Assembly (NCBI GenBank): GCA_020725865.1
Contig: DYEC01000001.1
Coordinates: 62,001 to 126,000 of the forward strand
Direction of reading: 5' to 3'
DNA length: 64,000 nt
DNA from: Anaerolinea sp.
Lineage (GTDB): Bacteria > Chloroflexota > Anaerolineae > Anaerolineales > Anaerolineaceae
Positions 15,835 to 25,269 of the stretch are shown piece after piece; the stretch's first letter is position 1; each line of letters starts with the position of its first letter. Made by a program: the position numbers and the translations under genes. The notes under the pieces were generated by a model. The model had not been told where the DNA came from, made no database searches, and was given only the letters and a program-made list of their open reading frames with translations.

Positions 15835-17832
15835 ATGCAAGAAGCCTTTGCTCTTTTTGTTTGGACATGTTTGTGGGCGTTAGGTGGAGTCTGGCTGCTT
15901 CGAGACGCCTTTAACCTGCGTCGCGATGAACAGGTGCTGGCTGGCGTTGGTCTAGGATTAGTTCTGGAAAATTGGCTAGCAAACCTGTTGGGGCGTTTTG
16001 TTTCTGTCCCTTTTGCGTTTTGGCTGGCGGCAGGATTGGTATTTCTATCAGGATTAGCAACGGGATTGATTGCCCGGCGCGACTGGCGTGCTTTTCTTGA
16101 AATTCCTATTCGTCCGTTGCAAGTTCTGGCTCTGGCTTTACTAGGGTATATGCTGTTTGCTGTGGGGCGTGGACTGGCTATTCTGGACGACTATCAAAAT
16201 CTTCCGATGACCTCGATCCTGGCCGCTGGTGATATACCGCCTCATTTCGCGCTCGATCCGAAACTTTCATTCAACTATCACTACGCGACATTGCTTTTTT
16301 CGGCACAGGTTATGCGTGTAGGTAATGTTTTTGTATGGACAGCGCTTGATTTGGTACGGGGTTTTGGTACAGCACTGGCGTTGATCCTGAGTGGGCTATT
16401 TGTACGACGCTTTACCCGTAGCAGTTTTTTGGGTTTTGTGGCGGTAATGTTTGGTCTGTTCAGTGGTGGGCTGCGCTGGGGAATGTTGCTTTTACCTGAG
16501 AACCTTTTAGAACAGCTTGGTCGGCAGATCACGTTTATTGGTTCAAGCGCAGGGCTTGGACCAAATTTTATTGATGCCCTGCTCAGCCCATTCCCCATTG
16601 AGTCGGGTGCAACCTGGAACTTTCCTTTTGCCTATATGGGCGGGATGGACACAGCAGCAGTCTGGACTTTTCAATCCGGTGCAGGTGGTTTGGGGGGCAT
16701 CATAACCGGTCTTCTACTGCTCAGTTATCATCACTGGCGCGGCTGGTTGGGCGGATTGGTGACTGTATTATTGTTATCAGCTTTGGCGCTCAGCAATGAG
16801 GTGGGTTTTGTGGGGCTGTGCGCTGGGCTGGTGTTGGTAGCTTTGGCTTATCTAATCCGTTACCGACGCATGATTCCAGGTTCATTGCGCAAGTGGTTTG
16901 TGGTAGCGTTTTTTGCTGGTCTTGTTACGTTGGTACAGGGTGGAGTGATCAGCGGTGTGTTTCTGGATGCGATCAATAACCTGTTTTTCCCCGTTGCTAC
17001 AGAGCAATCCTATTTTGGCGGTAGTCTTCATTTGCGCTGGCCGCCTGCTCTGTTATCTACTCATCTTGGCTATCTTGAATTAACCAATCCTTACCATTTA
17101 TTGGTTCTTTTCTTTGAATCCAACGGCTTGCTTTTGGTTGGTTTACCAATTGCTTTTGTCCTCGCATTTAAGGCTTTCCGTTCTGGACATTGGTATCTGG
17201 TGTTTGGGTTTGCTTGGTCGTTGGCATCAATTTTGCTTGCGTTTGCTCAGTATGCGGGTCCGGCAGGTCCAACAGCATTAACACGGGCGCAGGGTAGTTT
17301 GACTAGTTTGGGCGCGCTAGGTTTTACATACCTACCCTTTGTTGCCGCTAGACGTAAGGATTGGGTTAAGGTTGTAGTTGCCTGTCTGGTTTTGCTCAGC
17401 ATGTTTGGGGGGATGGTGTTATTCGGTTTTGAGTTGCTTTCGGCACCAAAGCCGATCTATTCCACTTTCATTGATGTGTTAGATGCCCAGATGATGCAAA
17501 GGCATTGGAATAGTCTGGAAACCGATGCGTTGATTTTTGATCCGATTTCGTACCGCGCGCCAACAGTGTTTGGCCGATTTACAAATTCCAACATTACCTG
17601 GTATCGCAGCAAACCAGAGTGGGAAAAGCTTACAGAAACACCTGATCCCTATGCGATCCGCTCTGCAGGTTTTGACTACATATACTTAGACCAAAAATAC
17701 TGGGATCAAATTGGCGCGAAAGGCCGGAAGTTGATTGAGGATACCTGTGTAAAGGTTTTTGATGAAGTCAGGGCGAAACGCACGGATGAATTTCGGCGGC
17801 TGCTGGACATTCGCAACTGTCAAAGAGAGTGA
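15835..17832 (+). CDS. Large polytopic membrane protein, GT-C-like (function unknown)
   Basis: This 665-residue protein is predicted to have about 13 membrane helices spanning residues 1-550 and an extracytoplasmic C-terminal domain of about 120 residues (with FDYIYLDQKYWDQIG). The first large loop holds ILDDYQ (residues 116-121) and FNYHYATLL (146-154), a layout like the acidic/aromatic first loop of GT-C glycosyltransferases and DUF2298-type proteins. It could transfer a polyprenyl-phosphate-linked sugar outside the membrane, or act as a polymerase. I recognise no specific family. It stops 7 bases before the next GT-C-like gene. Confidence 0.75.
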   Translation: MQEAFALFVWTCLWALGGVWLLRDAFNLRRDEQVLAGVGLGLVLENWLANLLGRFVSVPFAFWLAAGLVFLSGLATGLIARRDWRAFLEIPIRPLQVLALALLGYMLFAVGRGLAILDDYQNLPMTSILAAGDIPPHFALDPKLSFNYHYATLLFSAQVMRVGNVFVWTALDLVRGFGTALALILSGLFVRRFTRSSFLGFVAVMFGLFSGGLRWGMLLLPENLLEQLGRQITFIGSSAGLGPNFIDALLSPFPIESGATWNFPFAYMGGMDTAAVWTFQSGAGGLGGIITGLLLLSYHHWRGWLGGLVTVLLLSALALSNEVGFVGLCAGLVLVALAYLIRYRRMIPGSLRKWFVVAFFAGLVTLVQGGVISGVFLDAINNLFFPVATEQSYFGGSLHLRWPPALLSTHLGYLELTNPYHLLVLFFESNGLLLVGLPIAFVLAFKAFRSGHWYLVFGFAWSLASILLAFAQYAGPAGPTALTRAQGSLTSLGALGFTYLPFVAARRKDWVKVVVACLVLLSMFGGMVLFGFELLSAPKPIYSTFIDVLDAQMMQRHWNSLETDALIFDPISYRAPTVFGRFTNSNITWYRSKPEWEKLTETPDPYAIRSAGFDYIYLDQKYWDQIGAKGRKLIEDTCVKVFDEVRAKRTDEFRRLLDIRNCQRE

Positions 17833-17839
17833 GTGAGGA

Positions 17840-19705
17840 ATGTTCTGGCGGCTGTTTCATCGTTCGTGGTTTCAAACGGTACTGGCTCTGCTGGCTGTTG
17901 TCCTTTATGTGACGCAGTCATTTGTCCTTGCCCATACGATGGATGTGACAATGGACGAAGGTACTTACCTGACCAAAGGGCTTCTATTCGTACGCGGCGT
18001 TTATCGCCCGTTTCAGGAATACGGACCATTGACCAATAAAATGCCGTTGTCGTATTTGATACCTGGAATTGCTCAGGCGATATTTGAGCCCGGGTTACGC
18101 ACAGGTCGTTATTTTTCCATTTTTTTGAGCCTGCTTATGCTGGCAGGGTTATGGTGGTTAACTAGGCGCCTGGCGGGCAGGGGATGGGCGATTGGCATGT
18201 TGTGGGTTTCAGCGCTCAATCCGGCTAACTTGGCAAATTATACTCAGGCGCTATCGCAGGTCGTTACTGCCTGTCTGCTGGTATGGTCGTTTGTGTTTAT
18301 TCTCGGACAGAACAGGTCGTGGTGGCAAATCTCGCTGGGGTCGCTGTTGGCGGTTGCGGTGGTTTTAACCCGCCAGAATATGGCACCGGTGATTCCGTTT
18401 GTTCTTGCCTATATCTATTGGGAACATGGCTGGCGTAAAGGGACTTTGGCTCTTGTCGTATCGCTGTCGACTCTGGTAGTTAGTCACGCCATTTACTGGC
18501 CGGGCATTATGCAGATTTGGACGGATTTAACCCCTTCCCCGTTTAAACAATGGTTGTTTGGGCGTTTTATAGTTTCAAGAGGAGGGGGTATCTCTCTCTG
18601 GCGCAATGAACTAGGGACTTTTGCTAATCTTTTTTCATTTTGGGAAGGTGTACGTTTTAACTTTTTCGGTTTGGTGGGATCATTGCTGGCAGTGTTGATT
18701 TTGCCGCGGCCCAAAGGTTGGAAAAGTCTAGTATTGTTTCGCGCTTCAGTCATTTTGTTTGCATTGTTGACCGTACTGGTGGCGATACATTTGTATGCCG
18801 CCATTGGTAAGGATTATTGTACTTTTTGTTTTTCTCGATATATGGCGTTCTTCAGCCCGCTACTGATCTTGTTGGTGGTGATTTCATTTTCCTCTTGGCA
18901 GCGCAAGTTTCACCCTGTTCGGCAGATTCTAGCGGCTGGTCTGATCCTGGTGTGTTCTACCGGAATTGGGTTTGGCGCCTACCAGCATTTGGGTGGCTTG
19001 CTTGAAATCCCTGTGCCGCGTGTAAAGGAATTGCGTATTATGCCGGGCATGACAGAACTTTGGAGGCTACTCAGTAACAAGTTTGGATTAACCTATGAGC
19101 AGCTTCAGGTTATTTTGCCGACCGTTGCCGGGATGGTGTTTGGCATATTGTTTTTGCTGATAGTGTATTTGGGATATCGGGTATTATTCAAGCGTGGGCA
19201 GGTGGTTGGAAATTACGGATTTCTGTTGATTTGCTCCTTTCTTTTGATTGGAACTTTGTTATCACCAACCGGTCTGCTGGGCGGCGGTAAGTTGCCTTCA
19301 GATTGTGGCTGGGATGTAATCGCCTCGCATGAAGCGGTGGGTAATCATTTGCGGCAGTTGGTACCGGCGGGTGTGAAGGTGTACTGGATGAATGATGTAT
19401 CTCCCTTGCCATTGTTGTATCTGTTACCAGAAAACACCATTTATCCACCGCAATTAAACCACTGGTATACCTATCTGAAGGGTGGCAACCCCGAGAGGCT
19501 TTATCGTCTTGGCTTCTGGAATGATGCTCTGGATCAGCAATGGCGTGCAGAAGCAGATTATTTGCTGGTTGCCGAGCGATATGTAAAAGAATCGTTCTAT
19601 AATAATCTGGCGCAGATTGGTCATTTTGACGAACTGGCACCAACGCCACAAACGGTTCCCTGTCGAAACCGCTCGGTTATTCATATATTCCGTCGTATGT
19701 GGTGA
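17840..19705 (+). CDS. GT-C glycosyltransferase-like membrane protein (GT39/ArnT style)
   Basis: This 621-residue polytopic protein has the classic first-loop acidic motif of PMT/ArnT enzymes: MDEGTYLTKG (residues 38-47), followed about 20 residues later by PLTNKMPLSYLIPG. About 12 helices are expected, then a C-terminal extracytoplasmic domain (from about residue 490) with VKVYWMNDVSPLPLLY. These enzymes take a sugar from a polyprenyl phosphate and attach it to lipid, glycan or protein outside the cytoplasm. GTGAGTGAGGA precedes the ATG. The first gene of the locus is 7 bases upstream, and wecC follows after 92 bases. Confidence 0.78.
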   Translation: MFWRLFHRSWFQTVLALLAVVLYVTQSFVLAHTMDVTMDEGTYLTKGLLFVRGVYRPFQEYGPLTNKMPLSYLIPGIAQAIFEPGLRTGRYFSIFLSLLMLAGLWWLTRRLAGRGWAIGMLWVSALNPANLANYTQALSQVVTACLLVWSFVFILGQNRSWWQISLGSLLAVAVVLTRQNMAPVIPFVLAYIYWEHGWRKGTLALVVSLSTLVVSHAIYWPGIMQIWTDLTPSPFKQWLFGRFIVSRGGGISLWRNELGTFANLFSFWEGVRFNFFGLVGSLLAVLILPRPKGWKSLVLFRASVILFALLTVLVAIHLYAAIGKDYCTFCFSRYMAFFSPLLILLVVISFSSWQRKFHPVRQILAAGLILVCSTGIGFGAYQHLGGLLEIPVPRVKELRIMPGMTELWRLLSNKFGLTYEQLQVILPTVAGMVFGILFLLIVYLGYRVLFKRGQVVGNYGFLLICSFLLIGTLLSPTGLLGGGKLPSDCGWDVIASHEAVGNHLRQLVPAGVKVYWMNDVSPLPLLYLLPENTIYPPQLNHWYTYLKGGNPERLYRLGFWNDALDQQWRAEADYLLVAERYVKESFYNNLAQIGHFDELAPTPQTVPCRNRSVIHIFRRMW

Positions 19706-19797
19706 ATCGCTTTCACTTGTCAAATGCATCTGTGACCTGCGAGGCAAGTTAACAGAGAATTCATTAACGCAAATAAAAACTCTCACGACGAGGTGCT

Positions 19798-21099
19798 ATG
19801 AACTTTGAAAAAGTATGTGTTTTGGGATTAGGGTATATTGGCCTGCCTACGGCGGCCGTGTTGGCAGGGCATGGAATTAATGTGATTGGGGTGGATATCA
19901 ATCGAGATATTGTCAACGGCTTAAAGAACGGGAAAGTGCATATTTGTGAGGAAGGTCTTGACGAGCTGGTTACAGAAGCTCTTGGATCAAGGAAGTTGAA
20001 GGTTTGCACTGAACCCGAGCCCGCAGATGCTTTTATCATTGCTGTCCCTACGCCGTTTTATGAAGATAAACGTGCGGACATGCGCGCAGTGACTGCAGCT
20101 ACGGAAGCAATTGTCCCACACCTGCGCCGAGGCAATCTGGTGGTGTTAGAATCAACTTCACCGCCTTTGACCACACGCAATCTGGTTGTTCCCATCTTGG
20201 AACGTTCTGGATTGAAAGCGGGCGAAGATTTCTATGTTGTTTACTCACCAGAGCGCGTGCTTCCCGGGCGAATTTTGAAAGAACTAGTGGAAAACGCTCG
20301 CGTCGTTGGTGGAATAAATGAAACTTCAGGAGAAGCTGGCCGTGATCTGTACGGTATATTTTCCAAAGGGAAGATTGTTTTGACCGATTGCACAACGGCT
20401 GAGATGGTCAAGTTGATGGAAAACACTTATCGCGATATTAACATTGCCATTGCAAATGAGTTTTCTCGTCTGGCGGACCGCTTTGGCGTGGATATTTGGG
20501 AGGCGATTTCAATAGCCAACTTGCACCCAAGAGTGAAAATTCTGACGCCGGGGGTTGGTGTTGGAGGGCATTGTATTGGAGTTGATCCATGGTTTCTGGT
20601 TGAGGCTGCGCCGGAGTTTACTTCATTGGTTTATACTGCTCGACGGGTGAACGATGCCCAGCCACATTATGTAATAACGCTGGTACGGCGGGCGTTGCAG
20701 GACCAGCTTTTGGGAAAGCGAATTGCTGCATTAGGATTATCCTATAAACCAGATGTAGATGATCTACGAGAAAGCCCGGCGATTGAAGTGGTAAAAACAC
20801 TGGCTGAGGCGGGCGCCGTGGTTAAAGCCTATGAACCATACAAAGTGGATGCCATGATAGATGGGATTCAAACGGTTGATAGGTTAGAAACTGCGTTAAT
20901 TGATGCTGAAGTTGTTTTGCTGCTGGTTGGCCATAAACGATTTCTTTCTCTGACGCCGCAACAACTTGTCTCTCAAACACCCGCGCGCCTGCTGGTGGTT
21001 GCTGCCAATGCCTGGAGGGGGAAAGAATGGGTAGAGGCAGGGTTCAGGATGTTCCACCTTGGTGTGGGCAGGAGCGATATGTTTTTCCCGGCTGTATAG
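19798..21099 (+). CDS. wecC: UDP-N-acetyl-D-mannosaminuronate dehydrogenase family (WecC)
   Basis: This 433-residue NAD-dependent UDP-sugar 6-dehydrogenase oxidises a UDP-hexosamine to the uronic acid. The N-terminal Rossmann motif is GLGYIGLPTAAVLA (about residues 10-23). The catalytic Cys lies at residue 259 in GVGGHCIGVDPWF, and the C-terminal UDP-binding domain has LGLSYKPDVDDLRESP. The GHCIGVDP wording fits the WecC/WbpA amino-sugar branch rather than UDP-glucose dehydrogenase (Ugd). CGAGGTG lies just before the ATG. No wecB-like UDP-GlcNAc epimerase is in the window, so the exact uronate is not fixed. asnB follows 29 bases later. Confidence 0.9.
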   Translation: MNFEKVCVLGLGYIGLPTAAVLAGHGINVIGVDINRDIVNGLKNGKVHICEEGLDELVTEALGSRKLKVCTEPEPADAFIIAVPTPFYEDKRADMRAVTAATEAIVPHLRRGNLVVLESTSPPLTTRNLVVPILERSGLKAGEDFYVVYSPERVLPGRILKELVENARVVGGINETSGEAGRDLYGIFSKGKIVLTDCTTAEMVKLMENTYRDINIAIANEFSRLADRFGVDIWEAISIANLHPRVKILTPGVGVGGHCIGVDPWFLVEAAPEFTSLVYTARRVNDAQPHYVITLVRRALQDQLLGKRIAALGLSYKPDVDDLRESPAIEVVKTLAEAGAVVKAYEPYKVDAMIDGIQTVDRLETALIDAEVVLLLVGHKRFLSLTPQQLVSQTPARLLVVAANAWRGKEWVEAGFRMFHLGVGRSDMFFPAV

Positions 21100-21128
21100 C
21101 TGTCAACTTAAGGGACACCGAAAAAAGC

Positions 21129-23081
21129 ATGTGTGGTATCACCGGTTTTTTGACCCCTTCTTCAGGGATGACCCGCCAGGAAATGGAAACCTGCGTGAGA
21201 AACATGGCGCATACCGTCATTCACCGCGGTCCTGATGATCACGGGGTATGGGTGGATGAAACCTGTGGGATAGCTTTGGGGTTCCGCCGTCTAGCGATTT
21301 TAGACCTCTCACCGGGTGGGCATCAGCCGATGCTTTCAGCTAATGACCGTTATGTGATTATTTTTAATGGTGAGATTTATAATTTTGCCGAAATACGCCA
21401 AGAGTTGATTGATGCCGGACATCATTTTCGTAGCCGCTCAGATACTGAAGTGATGCTGGCATCATTTTGTGAGTGGGGTGTAGAAACTGCAGTCAGGCGT
21501 TTCAATGGTATGTTTGCCTTTGCGCTCTGGGATCAAACAGAGAAAGTTCTCTATCTGGTACGTGATCGTATTGGCATTAAGCCGTTGTATTACGGTTGGA
21601 ACAAGAATACCTTTCTGTTTGGGTCTGAGTTAAAAGCCCTTAGGGCGCACCCAGAGTTTGAGGCAGAGGTTAACCGCGATGCGCTGGCTCTGTATCTGCG
21701 TTATAGTTATATTCCTGCTCCTTATTCAATTTATCAAGGAATTTTCAAACTGTTACCAGGCACTATTCTTGTTCTCAAGAGTGGTGAACAAACACCGGTT
21801 TTTGTAACTTACTGGTCGGCGCGTGAAGTGGCAGAACATGGCATTAGTGAACCTTTTCATGGTGATGAGATTGAGGCAAGGCAAGAATTGGATCGGATCT
21901 TGCGCGAATCGGTGCGCTTGCGCATGATTGCTGATGTGCCGTTGGGTGCATTTCTATCTGGTGGGGTTGATTCTTCCACCGTGGTTGCTTTGATGCAGGT
22001 GCAGAGCATTATTCCTGTTAAGACATTTACGATTGGTTTTCATGAGTCAGATTACGATGAAGCCAGATTTGCGCGAAAGGTAGCAGCGCATTTAGGTACA
22101 GACCACACCGAATTGTACGTAACACCGAAAGAAGCCATGGAAGTCATCCCATATTTACCACAAATTTATGATGAGCCGTTTGCTGACAGTTCACAAATTC
22201 CAACTTTCCTGGTTTCCCGATTGGCGCGTCGTCATGTTACGGTGAGTTTATCGGGAGACGGCGGAGATGAATTGTTTGCCGGTTATGTGCGTCATCTCTG
22301 GTCTAAGCGAATTTGGAGGTATATTAGCTGGCTGGGTATTGGCGGTCGGCAGGCAGTTGGTTGGCTGGTTGGGAGGTTTACCCCTGCGCAGTGGGCAAAC
22401 CTGTTGAAATATTTGCAACAAGCTCTGCCATCAACCTATCGACAATCACTTCTGGCAGATAAGGTTCAAAAGTTTGCAAATATTCTGCGCGCAAAAGATG
22501 AACGCGAAATGTATCTAATCGAGGCTTCTCACTGGAAACAGCCGCAACAGGTTGTTTTGAGAGGGGCTGAGCCGCTTACGCCGTTCACAGATCCGGTGCA
22601 ATCTCCAATGTTTGATGATGTTTTATTCTGGATGATGTACATGGATCTGGTCACTTATCTGCCGGATGATATTCTGGTCAAGTTAGATCGTGCCAGCATG
22701 AATGTCAGCCTCGAAGCACGGGTTCCTCTTTTGGATGACCATCGAGTGGTTGAGTTTGCCTGGAGCTTGCCCATTAATTTCAAGCTGCGTAACGGCCAGG
22801 GTAAATGGCTATTGCGCCAGGTGCTTTACCAGTATGTGCCGGCTGAGTTGATCGAGCGCCCCAAAATGGGATTTGCCTTGCCTATTGATGGTTGGCTGAA
22901 GCATGAGTTGCGAGATTGGGCTGAAGCGTTGCTGGGTGAGACGCGTCTGCGCCGGGAAGGGTTCCTTAACCCTATTCCGATTCGTCAGAAGTGGCAGGAA
23001 CACTTGAGTGGTAAAGCAAACTGGCAATATGATATTTGGAGTATTCTATTGTTTGAGTCCTGGTTGGAATATTATTCTTGA
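21129..23081 (+). CDS. asnB: Asparagine synthase-type glutamine amidotransferase
   Basis: This 650-residue protein begins MCGITGF, so after Met removal Cys becomes the N-terminal glutaminase nucleophile; this fixes the start at 21129 even though the frame is open further upstream. An N-terminal Ntn glutaminase domain (HRGPDDHG near residue 34, RLAILDLSPGGHQPM) is followed by an ATP-pyrophosphatase domain with GAFLSGGVDSS and SGDGGDELFAGY. It makes an amide from glutamine, ATP and a carboxylate. Next to wecC in a polysaccharide locus, it may amidate a uronic acid sugar rather than aspartate; this is inference. No close Shine-Dalgarno is seen. Confidence 0.9.
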   Translation: MCGITGFLTPSSGMTRQEMETCVRNMAHTVIHRGPDDHGVWVDETCGIALGFRRLAILDLSPGGHQPMLSANDRYVIIFNGEIYNFAEIRQELIDAGHHFRSRSDTEVMLASFCEWGVETAVRRFNGMFAFALWDQTEKVLYLVRDRIGIKPLYYGWNKNTFLFGSELKALRAHPEFEAEVNRDALALYLRYSYIPAPYSIYQGIFKLLPGTILVLKSGEQTPVFVTYWSAREVAEHGISEPFHGDEIEARQELDRILRESVRLRMIADVPLGAFLSGGVDSSTVVALMQVQSIIPVKTFTIGFHESDYDEARFARKVAAHLGTDHTELYVTPKEAMEVIPYLPQIYDEPFADSSQIPTFLVSRLARRHVTVSLSGDGGDELFAGYVRHLWSKRIWRYISWLGIGGRQAVGWLVGRFTPAQWANLLKYLQQALPSTYRQSLLADKVQKFANILRAKDEREMYLIEASHWKQPQQVVLRGAEPLTPFTDPVQSPMFDDVLFWMMYMDLVTYLPDDILVKLDRASMNVSLEARVPLLDDHRVVEFAWSLPINFKLRNGQGKWLLRQVLYQYVPAELIERPKMGFALPIDGWLKHELRDWAEALLGETRLRREGFLNPIPIRQKWQEHLSGKANWQYDIWSILLFESWLEYYS

Positions 23082-23096
23082 GATAGGGATGGATTC

Positions 23097-24203
23097 GTGA
23101 AAATTATCCTGTTTGCGAATACAGATTGGTATCTGTATAACTTTCGTCTGGCGCTGGCACAGGCATTGAAAAAACAAGGGCATGAGGTGCTTCTGGTTTC
23201 GCCATCTGGTGAATATGGACTCAAGTTACAGGAGATGGGTTTTCGCTGGCTGCCTTTTGCATTTTCGCGCCGGGGGCTTAACCCGGTTTCTGAAGTTATC
23301 ACTCTGTTGCGGTTGGAGCACCTTTACCGGCGCGAAAAACCCGATCTGGTTCACCATTTTACTATTAAGTGTGTTCTATATGGCTCGTTCGCGGCGCGCC
23401 GGGTGGGAGTGCCACGGGTTGTGAATTCGATTACGGGTTTAGGGTATGTTTTCATCAGCCAATCTGTCAAAGCACGATTGATCCGCTGGCTGGTGAGCCG
23501 TTGGTATCGCATGGCACTGCGTGGGACAGATGTCATCTTTCAAAACCCGGAGGACAAACAGCTTTTCCTGTCATATCGGTTTACAGATGAGCAGCACTCC
23601 TATTTGATCCCCGGTTCAGGGGTGGATATAAAAAGATTCTTTCCTTGTGAAGAAACTACAGGTATGCCGGTGGTGATTTTACCGGCTCGGCTGTTATGGG
23701 ATAAGGGTGTAGGCGAATTCGTCGAAGCGGCTCGGATACTGCGCGCAGAGGGTATTCGGGCGCGCTTTGCGCTGGTTGGAAAAATTGATGGTGATAACCC
23801 TGCGGCTATCCCCATCAACCAATTGACAGCTTGGCAAAAAGAGGAAGTGGTCGAATGGTGGGGCTGGCAAGAGGATATCGCGGCAGTGTACGCGCAGGCA
23901 CATATTGTCTGCTTGCCCTCTTATCGGGAAGGAATGCCTCGCGTGTTGGCTGAAGCGGGTGCGAGCGGACGGCCGGTGGTGGCAACAGACGTGCCTGGTT
24001 GCAGGATGGTAGTCAAAGATGGGATCAATGGTTTGCTGGTAAAGCCGCGCGATGCTCGTGCACTGGCGGATGCCTTAAAGCGGTTGATTCTGGATCCCTC
24101 GCTGCGGTCTATGATGGGAAAATGTGGTCGCGAGATCGCGATACGGGATTTTTCGATCGAGCGGGTGGTATCTGATACTATTAAGATATATCAACAGCAA
24201 TGA
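23097..24203 (+). CDS. GT4 family glycosyltransferase (PglA/CapM-like)
   Basis: This 368-residue GT-B enzyme is cytoplasmic or membrane-peripheral. Its N-terminal half opens KIILFANTDWYLYNFRLALAQAL and includes the acceptor-side SITGLGYVFIS. Its C-terminal half holds the donor-binding E-x7-E region (SYREGMPRVLAEAGASGRPVV, about residues 277-297) and TDVPGCRMVV. This pattern is close to the first glycosyltransferases that extend undecaprenyl-pyrophosphate sugars (PglA, CapM). The start is GTG at 23097 behind TAGGGATGG. A WecA-like initiating transferase follows directly, supporting that role. Confidence 0.87.
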   Translation: MKIILFANTDWYLYNFRLALAQALKKQGHEVLLVSPSGEYGLKLQEMGFRWLPFAFSRRGLNPVSEVITLLRLEHLYRREKPDLVHHFTIKCVLYGSFAARRVGVPRVVNSITGLGYVFISQSVKARLIRWLVSRWYRMALRGTDVIFQNPEDKQLFLSYRFTDEQHSYLIPGSGVDIKRFFPCEETTGMPVVILPARLLWDKGVGEFVEAARILRAEGIRARFALVGKIDGDNPAAIPINQLTAWQKEEVVEWWGWQEDIAAVYAQAHIVCLPSYREGMPRVLAEAGASGRPVVATDVPGCRMVVKDGINGLLVKPRDARALADALKRLILDPSLRSMMGKCGREIAIRDFSIERVVSDTIKIYQQQ

Positions 24204-24219
24204 TTTTGAGGTGTATGCT

Positions 24220-25269
24220 TTGAGTGTTTCATCTATCTCCTACATGTTTCAAAGCATACTGGCAGGGATTATTCTGACGGGGTTGATCAGCCCGTTTATG
24301 ATTCGTCTTGCCCACCAAATGGGCTTGCTTGACCGACCGGGAATTCAGGCGCACAAACAACACACTGCGCCAGTTCCGCTGGTGGGTGGATTGATCATCC
24401 TGATTGTACTGCTGGCTTTGTTCTTTGTATTTGGGCTGGAAAGAATGAATTTGGCTGGTGTTCTCTGGCCGGCGTTGATTATCTTTGCCTTTGGTCTATG
24501 GGATGATTTCAAGCGGCTTTCTGCTTTACAAAAATTTTTTGGCCAATTGCTAGGTGCTGTGGCGGTTGTGGTATCAGGTGTATCCATACAAGTTTTTGAA
24601 AATAGTGCGTTTTATATTGGGGGTAGCCCTCTGATTTATGTCTGGTTGGATCGCCTTTTGACAGTTTTTTGGCTTGTGGGCGTGACCAATGCGCTTAATT
24701 TGGTAGATAGTATGGATGGCCTGGCGCTTGGTTTAAGTGGCTGGGCGCTGGCTTTCTTTATGCTTGTCACATATGACTCGAACCAGATAGCGCTTTCGAT
24801 GTTGACTGCCCTGTTATTGGGGATTTGTTTGGGGTTGTACTATTTTAATGCACCGCCGGCGCGTTTGTTCTTGGGTGATTCGGGGGCGCAATTTTTAGGT
24901 TTTTTGATCGCTGTAATTGCAATTTTATATAATCCCCTTGACCGATTCCAAGCTTCATCCTGGTTTTTGCCCATTCTATTGTTAGGTGTTCCTATCTTTG
25001 ATACATCGTTAGTTTTTTTCTCGCGCCTGAGACGGGGCCGGCCAGTTTATCAGGCTGGACGCGATCATACCTACCACCGTCTGGTCGCGTTGGGAGTCGG
25101 CGCTGAGCGAGCTGTGCAATTGATGCATTTAGCGGCGCTGGTGTTATCCTGTATTGCTTTCATTGCACTTGGGTTGCCGCCTTTGCCGGCTAATCTCTTG
25201 TTTGCTGTGTGCTTATTTCTTGCTGTTTTAACATTTTATTATCTGGATGATCCAAAGCGATGGCAGTGA
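24220..25269 (+). CDS. MraY/WecA-type polyprenyl-phosphate sugar-1-phosphate transferase
   Basis: This polytopic enzyme of about 349 residues starts a lipid-linked glycan by moving a sugar-1-phosphate (often GlcNAc-1-P) from UDP to undecaprenyl phosphate. The signatures are present: the cytoplasmic loop FGLWDDFKRLS, the catalytic NALNLVDSMDGLA, LFLGDSGAQFLGF, and a His-rich loop GRDHTYHRLV. The start was taken as TTG at 24220 because GAGGTG sits 6 bases before it; an ATG at 24244 is the alternative. An in-frame upstream extension runs into the preceding gene and is unlikely to be used. It overlaps the next gene by 10 bases. Confidence 0.9.
   Translation: MSVSSISYMFQSILAGIILTGLISPFMIRLAHQMGLLDRPGIQAHKQHTAPVPLVGGLIILIVLLALFFVFGLERMNLAGVLWPALIIFAFGLWDDFKRLSALQKFFGQLLGAVAVVVSGVSIQVFENSAFYIGGSPLIYVWLDRLLTVFWLVGVTNALNLVDSMDGLALGLSGWALAFFMLVTYDSNQIALSMLTALLLGICLGLYYFNAPPARLFLGDSGAQFLGFLIAVIAILYNPLDRFQASSWFLPILLLGVPIFDTSLVFFSRLRRGRPVYQAGRDHTYHRLVALGVGAERAVQLMHLAALVLSCIAFIALGLPPLPANLLFAVCLFLAVLTFYYLDDPKRWQ

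Noticed and set aside
21027-21128. Upstream extension of the asnB frame
   Set aside because: It overlaps wecC, and the family requires an N-terminal Met-Cys, found at 21129.
24124-24219. Upstream extension of the WecA-like gene into the preceding glycosyltransferase
   Set aside because: The encoded residues are the out-of-frame shadow of the upstream gene; starts with ribosome-binding sites lie later.
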